Notes under the pieces: generated by a model
The model's database searches: none
What the model was told of the DNA's origin: nothing
The model's input: the letters and a program-made list of their open reading frames with translations, nothing else
Position numbers and translations under genes: made by a program
In this document: positions 41,125 through 50,592 of the stretch, piece after piece
How the letters are laid out: each line of letters opens with the position of its first letter
Position numbering within the stretch: the stretch's first letter is position 1
From: Paenibacillus_AB hodogayensis
GTDB lineage: Bacteria > Bacillota > Bacilli > Paenibacillales > NBRC-103111
Direction of reading: 5' to 3'
NCBI RefSeq assembly: GCF_039536325.1
Contig: NZ_BAAAYO010000006.1
Location: 124,001 to 188,000, forward strand
DNA length: 64,000 nt

Positions 41125-43515
41125 TTAATTGCGCAGCGGCTTGCCCTTGGCCAGCATATGCTGCATCCGCGCCCTTGTCTTCGGCTCGCCGCACAAGCTC
41201 AGGAACGCCTCGCGCTCCAGATCGAGCAAATACCGTTCGGATACGGCAGCCCCCGCGGGGACATCCCCGCCGGACAGCACATGGGCCAGCTTGCCGGCGA
41301 TTTTGCAATCGTGCTCGCTGATATACCCGCCCTCCCGCATCGTCAAAGCCGCCAGTTGCAGTACCGCCTTGCCTTCGCGGCCGACGACCCGGATCAAGCT
41401 GTCCCCGGGGGCGTCCAAGCCGTCCCGCTCCAGCTCCAGCACAGCGCGCCTCGCTTCATACAGCTGCCGGTCCCGGCTCATGACCGAGCGGTCCGTCCCC
41501 CGCAGCAGCCCGAGCCACTGCGCATCGGGGGCGCTGCCAGACACCTTCGCCATCCCGATCGTCTCAAACGCCCGGTTCACGGCCGTTTGCAGCTCCCCGT
41601 CCGCGCCGGCCGACAACGCGGCGCGCAGCGCCATCTCTTTCGTGCCGCCACCGGCCGGAATCAGGCCGACGCCCGCCTCCACGAGCCCGTAATACGTCTC
41701 GGCATGGGCGACGACCCGGTCCGCCGCCATGCATGCCTCGACCCCGCCGCCGAGCGTCATCCGGTGCGGCGCGGCTACGACCGGCTTCTCCAGCCTTTTC
41801 AATTCCAGCATCGCCGTCTGGAACAGCCGGATGATGCGGTCCACTTCGTCCCATTCCTCTTCCTGCGCTTCCATCAGCAGCAGCATCAGATTCGCGCCGA
41901 CGCAGAAGTTGCGCCCTTCGTTGGCGATGACGAGCCCCCGGTAATTGCGCCTGACCTCCTCGACGCTGCTGCGGATCAAGCCGAGAATGTCCGCTCCGAT
42001 CGCATTGTTCGGCGAATGGAACTCCAGGCAGGCGACCTCCTCCCCGATATCGACGAGACTCGCTCCTCCGTTGGACAGGACGGTACGGCCCGCGGACTTG
42101 AGCGCGCGCAGCGATAGGTGCTCCGGCGGCTCGCGCCATACTGCCCGGTCGCCGTTATGAGCGTAAAGCAGCGCCCCTTCTCGACGCGAATAGAACGTCT
42201 CGTTGCCCTCCGCCAGCCAGTTTGTTACCCATTCCGGAAGCGCCACGCCTTCGGCGTCCATCCTCGCCGCCGATTGCCGCAGCCCGATCGCGTCCCACAA
42301 TTCGAACGGACCGAGCTCCCAATTGAAGCCGAGCCGCATCGCTTTGTCTACGTCGGCGATCGAATCCGCGATCTCGAACGCCTTGTCGGCGGCGTACGCC
42401 AGCGTCCGCTTGAGCACGTCCCAAGCGAGCTGCGAATACCGGTCGCCGCCGGACAGCAGCGCCCTGCATTTGGCGGCGGCGCCATTGGCCGCCTTCGCCG
42501 CGTCGAGCGAAGCCGAACGGATCGTCTGCGCCGGGCGGTAGTCCATCGCGGCCGGATCGAGGGCGAGGATACGACTGCCCTGGTCCGATTTCACTTTTTT
42601 GTAATAGCCCTGCCCGCTCTTCTCCCCGAGCCATCCCCGACTTACGAGATCGGTCAAAATCGCCGGGACGGCAAAAGCCCGCCTCTCCTCCGGATCAACC
42701 GCCCGGCCGGCCACGTTGTCCGCCACATGCACGAACGTGTCCAGACCGACCAGATCGAGCGTGCGAAACGTCGCGCTCTTCGGGCGGCCGAGCGCCGGCC
42801 CGGTGACGGCGTCGATCTCCTCAACCGAATAGCCCTTCTCCGCCATGAGCGAGAGCGTCGCAAGCAGGCCGAACGTACCGATCCGGTTGGCGATGAAATT
42901 CGGCGTATCCTTGGCCACTACGACCCCTTTGCCGAGCCGGATTTCGAGCCATTCCTTCATCTCGGCCACGATGCCCGCTTCCGTCGCTGCGCCCGGAATA
43001 AGCTCGACGAGCGGCATATAGCGCGGCGGATTGAAAAAATGCGTACCCAGAAAGTGGCGCCGCATCGGCTCGCCGACCGATTGCGCCATCGCCTCGATCG
43101 AGATGCCCGACGTATTGGAGCTGACGACGGCGCCAGGCGTCCATACGGCTTCGAGTCGGGCCAGAAGCGCCTGCTTCAGCTCCAGCCGCTCGGTGATCGC
43201 CTCGATGATCCAGTCCGCCTCCGCCAGCCGTTCCCATTCGTCCTCGACGTTTCCCGGCTCGATGCGGGACGCGTAGCGTTCGTCATAGAAAGGCGCCGGA
43301 TTCGTCCGGGATAGACGCGCCAGCGCATCGGCCGCCAGCCGGTTGCGGACATCCGGATGCTCCAGACTTCGGCCGGCGGCTTCCTCCTGCGCAGTCAAAC
43401 GTTCGGGCACGCGGTCGAGCAGCCGGACCCGGACGCCCGCATTCGCCAGATGCGCGGCAATGCCGGCGCCCATGACGCCCGAGCCGATTACCGCCGCCGT
43501 ACGGATCGTTCTCAT
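41125..43515 (-). CDS. fadN: 3-hydroxyacyl-CoA dehydrogenase / enoyl-CoA hydratase, bifunctional
   Basis: About 796 residues, the size of Bacillus FadN. The N-terminal NAD-binding 3-hydroxyacyl-CoA dehydrogenase has AAVIGSGVMGAGIAAHLANA, SNTSGISIEAMAQ and GTHFFNPPRYMPLVELIPG (catalytic His). The C-terminal crotonase half (about residues 480-680) has IANEGRNFCVGANLMLLL and HRMTLGGGVEACMAADRVVA. It therefore performs the middle two steps of beta-oxidation. The ATG at 43515 follows AAGGAGGATGA, which overlaps the stop of the FadF-like gene 4 bases upstream. Confidence 0.94.
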   Translation of the reverse strand: MRTIRTAAVIGSGVMGAGIAAHLANAGVRVRLLDRVPERLTAQEEAAGRSLEHPDVRNRLAADALARLSRTNPAPFYDERYASRIEPGNVEDEWERLAEADWIIEAITERLELKQALLARLEAVWTPGAVVSSNTSGISIEAMAQSVGEPMRRHFLGTHFFNPPRYMPLVELIPGAATEAGIVAEMKEWLEIRLGKGVVVAKDTPNFIANRIGTFGLLATLSLMAEKGYSVEEIDAVTGPALGRPKSATFRTLDLVGLDTFVHVADNVAGRAVDPEERRAFAVPAILTDLVSRGWLGEKSGQGYYKKVKSDQGSRILALDPAAMDYRPAQTIRSASLDAAKAANGAAAKCRALLSGGDRYSQLAWDVLKRTLAYAADKAFEIADSIADVDKAMRLGFNWELGPFELWDAIGLRQSAARMDAEGVALPEWVTNWLAEGNETFYSRREGALLYAHNGDRAVWREPPEHLSLRALKSAGRTVLSNGGASLVDIGEEVACLEFHSPNNAIGADILGLIRSSVEEVRRNYRGLVIANEGRNFCVGANLMLLLMEAQEEEWDEVDRIIRLFQTAMLELKRLEKPVVAAPHRMTLGGGVEACMAADRVVAHAETYYGLVEAGVGLIPAGGGTKEMALRAALSAGADGELQTAVNRAFETIGMAKVSGSAPDAQWLGLLRGTDRSVMSRDRQLYEARRAVLELERDGLDAPGDSLIRVVGREGKAVLQLAALTMREGGYISEHDCKIAGKLAHVLSGGDVPAGAAVSERYLLDLEREAFLSLCGEPKTRARMQHMLAKGKPLRN

Positions 43516-43519
43516 CGCT

Positions 43520-45772
43520 TCATCCTCCTTCGTCGGATGGACCGTCAGGCCCGAATACGGCCGCGGCAAGCAGCTCCGCAACATCTTTCGCGCCGGTGCG
43601 CCCTTCCGCGCCGAGCAGCTTCGTGCCGTCCTCCATCATGGTCAGGCAGTACGGGCAGGCACTCGCGATCACCGTCGGTGCGACGGCCAACGCCTGTTCC
43701 ACCCGGGCCGCGTTGATTCGTTTGCCCGCCCTCTCCTCCAGCCACATCAGCCCGCCCCCCGCGCCGCAGCACATCGCGTCGGCGCCCGACCGCTCCATCT
43801 CGGCCAGCTCCAGGCCGGGAATGGCGCGCAATATCGCCCGGGGTGGATCGTAAGCGCCGTTGTACCGGCCAAGATAACAGGAGTCGTGGAATACGGCCCT
43901 CTCCCGCACCGGGTGCCGCGGGGCCAGCCTCCCTTCGCGGAGCAGCTGCGCCAGCAGCTCGGTATGATGGACCACCTCCGCCCCCAGCCCGAAATCGGGG
44001 TATTCGTTTTTCAGCGTGTTGTAAGTATGCGGACACGCCGTCACGATTTTACGGACGTTATACCGGCGGAATAACGCGATATTGTCGTCGCAGCATTGCC
44101 GGAACAGCAGCTCGTTGCCCATGCGACGCGCGGTGTCGCCGGAGCTTCGCTCCTCGTTGCCGAGAATGGCGAAGCGAACGCCGGCCCGGGCGAGCAGCCG
44201 GACGGCGGCGATCGTTACTTTGCGGGTCCGATTATCGTAAGAGCCCATGGAGCCGACGAACAGCAAATAGTCGAAATCCGGCTGCTCCCGCACCGTCGGC
44301 ACGCGGACCCCATCCAATTCGTCCAGCCAGCCGGTCCGATCCGCCCTGCTGATCCCCCACGGATTGCCCTGCCGCTCGATCTGCTGGAGCGCGCGCTGCC
44401 CGTCGACCGGCAGTCGGCCTTCGGTCAGAACGAGATAGCGGCGCATGTCGATAATTTTATCCACATGCTCGTTGCCGACCGGACACTGATCCTCGCAGTT
44501 GCGGCATGTCGTGCACGCCCACAGCTCCTCCTCGGTAATGACTCCGCCGATCAGAGCCGTCTCATCGGTCTCGTCCACGCCCGCCCCCGGACCGCCAGCA
44601 GACCGGACACCCCCGTCTCGCTCCGTTCCGGCTCCGGCCGTCCTCTGCGCGTTCGCAGCACTGCTCCTGCGGCCCCAGCCGTGCTTTTGCCACTCCATCG
44701 TCGGACCGATATCCGTCACCCCCTCGCCCTGCCAGCGCTGCCGGACCGATTCGTCTTCCGGGTCGAATACGGTCGGGGCTTCGGACTGGCCGGCAAAGGC
44801 GAACGCCGGTATCCACGGCGTCTTCGACGTAATCGCCGCCCCTCTTTCGGTCAGATGGTCTCGCAGCTTGACGATCAGGTGCATCGGCGACAGCAGCTTG
44901 CCGGTTCCAGCCGCCGGGCATACGTTCGTGCAGCGCCCGCATTCGACGCAAGCGTACAGGTCGAGCAGTTGCTTGCGGGTGAATTGCTCCACGGCACCGA
45001 CGCCGAACGACTCGGCGTCCTCGTCCTCCAGATCGAGCGTACGCAGCTTGCCCGGCGGACTTTGACGAGCCAATGCCAGATTGACCGGGGCCGTGATCAG
45101 ATGAAAATGCTTGGATTGCGGCACATAGACGAGAAAAGCGAGCAAGATCAGCAAATGCGCCCACCAGCACGCATAATAAAGCGCTTTCCCGAGTACCGGC
45201 CCCACGATGCCTTGGAAGGCGGCCGCGAGAGACGAAGCGATCGGAGCAAGCAGGGAGAACGGCTCGCCGCGCCAAATCCGCTCGAAGGCGGATACGAGCA
45301 GCACCGAAAGCATCAGCCCGCCGATAAAAAACAGCACCAGGCTCGGCTTCCAGCCCCGCTTCAACCGCTTCAGCCTCTCGCCGTATCTCCGGTACCCGGC
45401 ATAGCCGATAGCCAGAACGATAACGACGACTACAACTTCCTGGGAAAGCACGAACCAGTCGTAAGCCGGGACCGGGATATGAACGCCGAACAAGCCTTTC
45501 AGCACAATATCGAGCGCCCCCAATTGAACGACGATAAAGCCGTAAAAGATCGCCGCATGCATCCAACCGCTTTTCCGGTCGCGCAGCAGCTTGCGGTGCC
45601 CGAACGTCTGAGCCGCCCATTCGCGCAGCCGGGCGCGGTCGAAGCGGGCTCGCTCCTCGGTCCGTCCGAGGCGGATGTATGCAGCGCGGCGGCTGACCGC
45701 CAATGCAAAACCGCAAATGGCGCAGCCGGTCGCGCAGATGAACAGAACGAGATTGACGACGAAGCCCGCCAT
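43520..45772 (-). CDS. fadF: FadF-like Fe-S oxidoreductase (heterodisulfide reductase-related, YwjF type)
   Basis: 750 residues. The N-terminus has six membrane helices of the nitrate reductase gamma/HdrE type (about 1-240). Then come two 4Fe-4S motifs (CVECGRCTNVCP and CTTCRNCEDQCP). At the end are two CCG-type cysteine domains (TACPHTYNTLKNEYPDFG; FHDSCYLGRYN with MCCGAGGG, and SACPYCLTMM). It likely moves electrons between EtfAB and the quinone pool during acyl-CoA oxidation. A low-complexity Gly/Ala/Arg-rich insert lies between the Fe-S motifs. It is first in the fadF-fadN-fadA-fadE unit and divergent from etfBA. Confidence 0.92.
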   Translation of the reverse strand: MAGFVVNLVLFICATGCAICGFALAVSRRAAYIRLGRTEERARFDRARLREWAAQTFGHRKLLRDRKSGWMHAAIFYGFIVVQLGALDIVLKGLFGVHIPVPAYDWFVLSQEVVVVVIVLAIGYAGYRRYGERLKRLKRGWKPSLVLFFIGGLMLSVLLVSAFERIWRGEPFSLLAPIASSLAAAFQGIVGPVLGKALYYACWWAHLLILLAFLVYVPQSKHFHLITAPVNLALARQSPPGKLRTLDLEDEDAESFGVGAVEQFTRKQLLDLYACVECGRCTNVCPAAGTGKLLSPMHLIVKLRDHLTERGAAITSKTPWIPAFAFAGQSEAPTVFDPEDESVRQRWQGEGVTDIGPTMEWQKHGWGRRSSAANAQRTAGAGTERDGGVRSAGGPGAGVDETDETALIGGVITEEELWACTTCRNCEDQCPVGNEHVDKIIDMRRYLVLTEGRLPVDGQRALQQIERQGNPWGISRADRTGWLDELDGVRVPTVREQPDFDYLLFVGSMGSYDNRTRKVTIAAVRLLARAGVRFAILGNEERSSGDTARRMGNELLFRQCCDDNIALFRRYNVRKIVTACPHTYNTLKNEYPDFGLGAEVVHHTELLAQLLREGRLAPRHPVRERAVFHDSCYLGRYNGAYDPPRAILRAIPGLELAEMERSGADAMCCGAGGGLMWLEERAGKRINAARVEQALAVAPTVIASACPYCLTMMEDGTKLLGAEGRTGAKDVAELLAAAVFGPDGPSDEGG

Positions 45773-45959
45773 GGCGATCCGCTCCTTTTTATGCCCGGCA
45801 CCCGGACCGCCGGTTTATTCCCGCCGCCCGCGTCATATACATCAGTACGCCTGCTTGGCTGCGGCACGTTTCATTTCGCGTTACTTGCATTGTATTACCG
45901 ACCGGGCTGGTCCCATACCTATATTCCCGTCCAGTCCCGGCTCAGAAAGGAGATAGCCG

Positions 45960-46736
45960 ATGCGTATTGTGGCATTGCTGAAGCAGACGTTCGATACGGA
46001 GGAAAAGGTGAGGATACGCGGCGGAGCTTTCGAGGAGGATGGCGTGAAGTTCGTCATTAACCCGTATGACGAATATGCCGTCGAGGAGGCGCTGCGGCTG
46101 AGGGAACGGCATGGCGGACACGTCGTCGTCGTCTCCGTCGGACCGGAGCGCTGCGCCGAGGCGCTGCGCACCGCTCTGGCGATGGGAGCGGACGAAGCGG
46201 TGCTGCTGGAGGAGCCGCCGGAAGGCGCGGACGAGGCGGTCTTGTCCCGCTTGCTGGCCGCCTATATCCGTTCGCAGCCGTTCGACATCGTGCTCGCCGG
46301 ACATGTCTCTGTCGACCGCGGCGGCGGCCAAGTCGCCCTCCGCGTCGCCGAGCTGCTCGATATCCCGCACGTGGCGACGGTAATACGGATCGAGGCCGAC
46401 GAGGCGGCGGGGATCGCCGTTGCCGTCCGCGATATGGAGGGCGACGAGGCTTCCGTGGAGACGCCGCTTCCCGCCTGTTTTACTGCGCAGCAAGGGCTGA
46501 ACGAACCGCGATATCCGACGTTGCCGGGCATTATGAAAGCCAAAAAAAAGCCGCTTTCCCGCCTGACGGCGGAGGACTTGGGCTTGACTGCAGCGGAGCT
46601 GGCGCCGCTGACGCGCGCAACCGCTCTGTATCCGCCGGCGCCGCGGCAGGCTGGCCGGCTGATCGAGGGCGGAAGTCCGGCCGAACGGGCCCGCGCGCTC
46701 GTGAAGTCGCTGCGCGAGGAGGCGAAGCTGCTGTGA
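45960..46736 (+). CDS. etfB: Electron transfer flavoprotein beta subunit
   Basis: 258 residues. EtfB binds AMP and supports the FAD-carrying alpha subunit. Seen: the N-terminal VALLKQTFDTEEKVRI, VINPYDEYAVEEALRLRE, the AMP-region GHVSVDRGGGQVALRVAEL and the recognition loop around LPGIMKAKKKPLSRLT with three consecutive lysines. The ATG follows AAAGGAG. It is divergent from fadF, and etfA follows after 31 bases. It takes electrons from the FadE acyl-CoA dehydrogenase. Confidence 0.94.
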   Translation: MRIVALLKQTFDTEEKVRIRGGAFEEDGVKFVINPYDEYAVEEALRLRERHGGHVVVVSVGPERCAEALRTALAMGADEAVLLEEPPEGADEAVLSRLLAAYIRSQPFDIVLAGHVSVDRGGGQVALRVAELLDIPHVATVIRIEADEAAGIAVAVRDMEGDEASVETPLPACFTAQQGLNEPRYPTLPGIMKAKKKPLSRLTAEDLGLTAAELAPLTRATALYPPAPRQAGRLIEGGSPAERARALVKSLREEAKLL

Positions 46737-46767
46737 ACGATAAAGCTTGCGCGAGGAGGTACAATCG

Positions 46768-47766
46768 ATGAGCCGACATATTCTGGTCGTCGCCGAGCTG
46801 CGGGAAGGAGTGCTGCGCCAGGTGAGCTTGGAGGCGGTGGCTGCCGCCCGCCTGCTCGCCGGAGCGAGCGGGACGGTCTCCGCGCTGCTGGCCGGGCCGC
46901 CCGATTCGCACGGGCAGGCGCTGCTGGCCGCCGGAGCGGACCGCGTCGTCCATACGCCGGAGCGCGACGATATCGGCCCGGCCCATACCGAACGGGCTTT
47001 GCAGGCCGCGGCCGAGGCGGTCGGGCAGCTTCGCCCGGACGCAATCGTGCTCGGCCATACCGCGCTGGGCAAAGATATCGCCCCGCGGCTGGCCGCCCGG
47101 CTGAATGCCGGACAAATCGCCGACGTCATCGCCATCGAACCGGACGGCGAATCGTTCGCCTTCACCCGACCGATCTACGCCGGCAAGGCGTTCGAGAAAC
47201 GCATGTTCACGGAGACGCCATGGGTCGTCACGATTCGTCCGAACAATTTCCCGCCGCTCGCGCGCGCCGGTGCCGCTTCCGCCGACGTCGCAGCAGGAGA
47301 AGCGGCCCTGCTGGCTACTGCGGGGAAACCCGACTTACGCACGGTCGTGCGCGGGGTGATGAAGCGCGCCGCCGGAAAGACCGATCTCGCCGAGGCGAAG
47401 GTGATCGTCTCCGGCGGGCGGGGCGTGCGCGGGGCGGACGGCTTCAAGCCGCTGGCCGAGCTGGCAGAGGCATTGAACGGCGCGGTGGGTGCCTCGCGCG
47501 GAGCCTGCGACGCCGGCTACTGCGATTATTCGCTGCAGATCGGGCAGACCGGCAAGGTCGTGACGCCCGAGCTGTACATCGCCTGCGGCATCAGCGGGGC
47601 GATCCAGCATGTAGCGGGCATGAGCGGTTCGCGCGTCATCGTCGCGATCAACAAAGATCCGGAGGCGCCCATATTCAAAATCGCCGATTACGGCATCGTC
47701 GGCGATTTGTTCGAGGTCGTCCCTTTGCTGACCGAGGAAATCAGGCGTCTCCCGGCATCCCGTTAA
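46768..47766 (+). CDS. etfA: Electron transfer flavoprotein alpha subunit
   Basis: About 332 residues. The C-terminal FAD domain shows KVIVSGGRGVRGADGFKPLA, GASRGACDAGY, QIGQTGKVVTPELYIACGIS and the closing VAINKDPEAPIFKIADYGIV. The ATG at 46768 follows GGAGGT at 9 bases; an earlier in-frame ATG at 46747 has no site. The last 26 bases overlap the end of the convergent SGNH hydrolase gene, so no terminator fits between the two. Confidence 0.95.
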   Translation: MSRHILVVAELREGVLRQVSLEAVAAARLLAGASGTVSALLAGPPDSHGQALLAAGADRVVHTPERDDIGPAHTERALQAAAEAVGQLRPDAIVLGHTALGKDIAPRLAARLNAGQIADVIAIEPDGESFAFTRPIYAGKAFEKRMFTETPWVVTIRPNNFPPLARAGAASADVAAGEAALLATAGKPDLRTVVRGVMKRAAGKTDLAEAKVIVSGGRGVRGADGFKPLAELAEALNGAVGASRGACDAGYCDYSLQIGQTGKVVTPELYIACGISGAIQHVAGMSGSRVIVAINKDPEAPIFKIADYGIVGDLFEVVPLLTEEIRRLPASR

Positions 47767-48391
47767 ACAAGTAGCCAAGGGTATGGACCCGCTCCGCCAT
47801 GAGGCGGTAGCCTTCCGCATTCGGATGAAACCGGTCCTCGCTCAACAGATCGTCCTCCCTACCCAGGAACGAGTCGTATACGTCGACGACGTGGACCGGA
47901 CCGGCATGGAGCGCATGCAGATGCTCGTTGAACTTGTGAACCCAGAAGACGGCTTCCTCGAATTCGGGGAGCGGATTGTACAGCCCGAGCACCCGCACGG
48001 CGTAATCCCCGCTCCCCGCCTTCAAGCCGCGAATGGCGTCCAAAATATGCGACATATTGCGCTGGTACTGCTTCAAAGCCAACGTCAGATGCCGCTTGTC
48101 GCTATCGAAAAAAAACCGTTTGGCCGCCTGAATCAGGTCGTTGCCCCCGGCGGTGAGCGTGATGAACTCGGATCGAACGACCGCGTCGCGCACTTGCTCG
48201 TCCGTTAAAACAAGCTGCAAAATTTCTGTTGTCGTCGCCCCGCTCTTGCCCGCATTTTCGGTCAGCACGGACAAGCCCAGCTGCGATTCGGCAAGCCGGC
48301 TGTACTGGCTCACAAAGCTGCTTTCCGGGGGCGCTCCATTGCCCGCCGTCAACGAATCCCCCAACGCCAAATAAACGAGTTCCCGCTTCAT
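47741..48391 (-). CDS. SGNH/GDSL hydrolase (YpmR-like)
   Basis: 216 residues. The catalytic serine is in the block I motif YLALGDSLTAGNG, block III is TLTAGGNDLI, and the Asp-x-x-His pair is in SEDRFHPNAEGY. The family hydrolyses esters of lipids, sugars or acyl-CoA; the substrate is not known. No signal peptide is seen, although some YpmR relatives are secreted lipases. The ATG follows GGAGG at 7 bases. It converges on and overlaps the end of etfA by 26 bases. The stretch 48392-48544 upstream shows nothing clear. Confidence 0.9.
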   Translation of the reverse strand: MKRELVYLALGDSLTAGNGAPPESSFVSQYSRLAESQLGLSVLTENAGKSGATTTEILQLVLTDEQVRDAVVRSEFITLTAGGNDLIQAAKRFFFDSDKRHLTLALKQYQRNMSHILDAIRGLKAGSGDYAVRVLGLYNPLPEFEEAVFWVHKFNEHLHALHAGPVHVVDVYDSFLGREDDLLSEDRFHPNAEGYRLMAERVHTLGYLFNGMPGDA

Positions 48392-48544
48392 GAAACCAGC
48401 CTCCGATCGTAAACGTCCCTTTTGCTATCAGCATATTCAGCCGCTCTCCGATTGGGCCCTGTTTTACGACTAATTTTCGCGGCGGCGCTTGCTTTTTCCG
48501 CCTTCGGCGGTATGATCGCGCCTTTGCTGACTTGCGCGCGACAA

Positions 48545-48576
48545 CAAAAAGAGGAGCGATCTCTACCGCTCCCCTC
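48545..48576 (-). terminator. Terminator after the M42 peptidase gene
   Basis: On the minus strand GAGCG-GTAGAGAT-CGCTC lies inside longer GGAG/CTCC pairing, followed by TCTTTTT. Confidence 0.75.
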
Positions 48577-48632
48577 CTGTTCTCCTCGCCTGATGCATAT
48601 TCCCCTTTGTACATTGGCTTCCAAACGGACCG

Positions 48633-49664
48633 CTACGAGTCCAGCACGTACGCCAGAAGCAATGCCGCCGTACCGGCGATCGCCAGCTCGTGCGTCCGCT
48701 CCATCCCGTGGGAAGCGTGCACGCCCGGGCCGATAAGCGCCGCGCGAATATTGCTGCCGCCCTTTAGCGCCGCCGAAGCGTCTGAGCCATAGTGCGGATA
48801 AATATCGACGGCATGTGCGATACCCTCGCGCTTCGCCAGCTCGATCAGTCTCGTCGTCATCCCGTAGTCGTATGGACCGGAGGAATCTTTGGCGCAGATG
48901 GACACGTCCGTCTCCGTACAGCTCAGATCGTCGCCCATCGCCCCCATATCGACCGCAATGAGCTCACGGATGGCCGGAGGCAAGTACGCCGCGCCGTGGC
49001 CGACCTCCTCGTAAACGGTAATGACGACGTTCAGCGTCCGTACGGGGATCGTGCCGGAGTCGCGCAGCGCCTTAAGCATGGCGAATACGGCGGCTACTCC
49101 CGCCTTGTCGTCGAGATGACGGGACTTGACGTAGCCGTTGGCCAGCACCCTTGTTCTAGGCTCCCAAGATATAAAGTCGCCGACGGATATGCCCAGCGCA
49201 AGTACGTCTTCCTTGGACGCGACTCGCTCATCGACGCGAATTTCCATCGACGATTCCTCGCGCTTCAACTCCCGGGCGTCGCCGTATACGTGTACGGACG
49301 GCTTAACCGGCAGAACGGTCCCTTCGTATTCGCGGCCATCGCGCGTATGAATGCGGCAATACTCATTTTCGACAGACTGCATCATGTAGCCGCCCACCGG
49401 CGTGAACCGGATCGCGCCGTTCGGCTTGATCGCCCGGACCATACCGCCAAGCGTGTCTACATGCGCGGACAAGCCTAACGTCTCTTCCCTTTGACCCGGC
49501 ACCGTCACGATGATGTTGCCTTTGGGCGTCCGCTCGGTGCCAAAGCCGAGCGCAGCGGCTTCCTGCTCCACGAGCGCGGCGATGCGTCCGCAATAGCCGG
49601 ACGGGCTGGGCGTACCCAGCAGCTTCTCCAAAAGCGCCATCATATACGCGCCATCGATCTTCAT
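48633..49664 (-). CDS. M42 family aminopeptidase (YsdC/FrvX-like)
   Basis: About 343 residues of the tetrahedral-aminopeptidase family. Metal and catalytic segments are LGLSAHVDTLGG, KSRHLDDKAGVAAVF, ITVYEEVGHGA, AVDMGAMGDDL and GPGVHASHGMERTHE. The enzyme is a cytoplasmic cobalt or zinc aminopeptidase that trims peptides. The ATG at 49664 follows AAAGGAAG. It lies 17 bases downstream of the esterase gene, in one operon, and ends at a terminator. Confidence 0.92.
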   Translation of the reverse strand: MKIDGAYMMALLEKLLGTPSPSGYCGRIAALVEQEAAALGFGTERTPKGNIIVTVPGQREETLGLSAHVDTLGGMVRAIKPNGAIRFTPVGGYMMQSVENEYCRIHTRDGREYEGTVLPVKPSVHVYGDARELKREESSMEIRVDERVASKEDVLALGISVGDFISWEPRTRVLANGYVKSRHLDDKAGVAAVFAMLKALRDSGTIPVRTLNVVITVYEEVGHGAAYLPPAIRELIAVDMGAMGDDLSCTETDVSICAKDSSGPYDYGMTTRLIELAKREGIAHAVDIYPHYGSDASAALKGGSNIRAALIGPGVHASHGMERTHELAIAGTAALLLAYVLDS

Positions 49665-49681
49665 TCTGAACTCGCTTCCTT

Positions 49682-50422
49682 TCAGACGGGCAGCCAATCG
49701 AGCACGCGGCCGATATACTTGTCCCAGTATTCCCAGTTATGGTTCCCCGGACCTTCCTCGTAATGCAAATCGAGCTTGAGCGAACGCGCATGCTGCAAAA
49801 AGGCCTGATTGGCCTCGTACAGAAAATCTTCCGTGCCGCATGCTTGAAACAGCTTCGGCTTTGGCCCTTCGCCGGCGGCCACTTGTTCGGCAAGCTTCAG
49901 CAGATCGTCCTCCGGAGGGACGGTGCTGCCTTCACCGAATATGTACGCAAAATCCCGTCCCCAGTTCGGCTTGTTCGCGATGTCGAGCGCGCCGGACAGG
50001 CTGGCCGCTGCCGCGAACAGATCCGGACGGCGCAGCGCCAGCTTGAACGCGCCGTAGCCGCCCATCGACAAACCCGCTGCGAACGTCTCTTCGCGTTTGC
50101 GGGAGAGCGGAAACATGGCCCGGGTGACGTCCAGCAGTTCCTCGCTGACGAACGTCCAATACGGATATCCGCCCACCATGTCCGTATAGAAGCTGCGGTT
50201 AACCGCAGGCATGACGATGGCCACTTCCTTGTTTCGCGCATAACGCTCGAGCGACGTCCAGCGCATCCAGGCCGTATGATCGTCCGACAGCCCATGCAGC
50301 AAATAGACGGTCGGATATTTGTAGTCCTCCGGCTGGTCCGGCTTCGGGTCCGGCAGCAGCACGTTTACCGATACGCCGACCTGCAGCGTTCTGGATGAAA
50401 AATTACATTGAATGAATGCCAT
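49682..50422 (-). CDS. Esterase D / S-formylglutathione hydrolase-like alpha/beta hydrolase
   Basis: About 246 residues. An alpha/beta hydrolase with the oxyanion region YLLHGLSDDHTAWMRWTSLE, the nucleophile elbow AAGLSMGGYGAFKLAL, the acid in ACGTEDFLYEAN and the catalytic histidine in EGPGNHNWEYWD. It resembles tributyrin esterases of Gram-positive bacteria more than the glutathione-linked enzyme. I take the ATG at 50422; an in-frame TTG at 50434 is directly beside the GAGAGG site. A TATAAT -10 is present on the minus strand at 50462-50467. It is first in an operon with the M42 peptidase. Confidence 0.9.
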   Translation of the reverse strand: MAFIQCNFSSRTLQVGVSVNVLLPDPKPDQPEDYKYPTVYLLHGLSDDHTAWMRWTSLERYARNKEVAIVMPAVNRSFYTDMVGGYPYWTFVSEELLDVTRAMFPLSRKREETFAAGLSMGGYGAFKLALRRPDLFAAAASLSGALDIANKPNWGRDFAYIFGEGSTVPPEDDLLKLAEQVAAGEGPKPKLFQACGTEDFLYEANQAFLQHARSLKLDLHYEEGPGNHNWEYWDKYIGRVLDWLPV

Positions 50423-50505
50423 TTCGTTAACCAACCTCTCTTTATATCCCAGTCATGTTCCATTATAAAAGTTGAACGAATTTCGCGCTATTCTTATTTT
50501 ACGCA

Positions 50506-50544
50506 TAAAAAAAGAACGGGAAGACCGCTTCGAGCCTCTCCCAT
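50506..50544 (-). terminator. Terminator after the nitroreductase gene
   Basis: On the minus strand an imperfect stem AATGGGA...TCCCGTT is followed by CTTTTTTT. Confidence 0.55.
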
Positions 50545-50592
50545 TCCTTCTTTTCCCGATATCCGCATTAACGCGTTCTTGCCGTGGCTGGC

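Noticed and set aside
45773..45959. FadR-type operator in the fadF/etfB divergent region
   Set aside because: I looked for the TGAATGAnTAnTCATTCA pattern and did not find it here. Only weak -10-like strings are present.
44096..46060. 654-codon plus-strand frame opposite the FadF-like gene
   Set aside because: It runs through the fadF/etfB divergent promoter region and into etfB in another frame, and has no recognisable domain.
48392..48632. Open frames on both strands between the SGNH and M42 genes
   Set aside because: They have no ribosome binding sites and run into neighbouring genes in the wrong frame. The only supported element is the M42 terminator.
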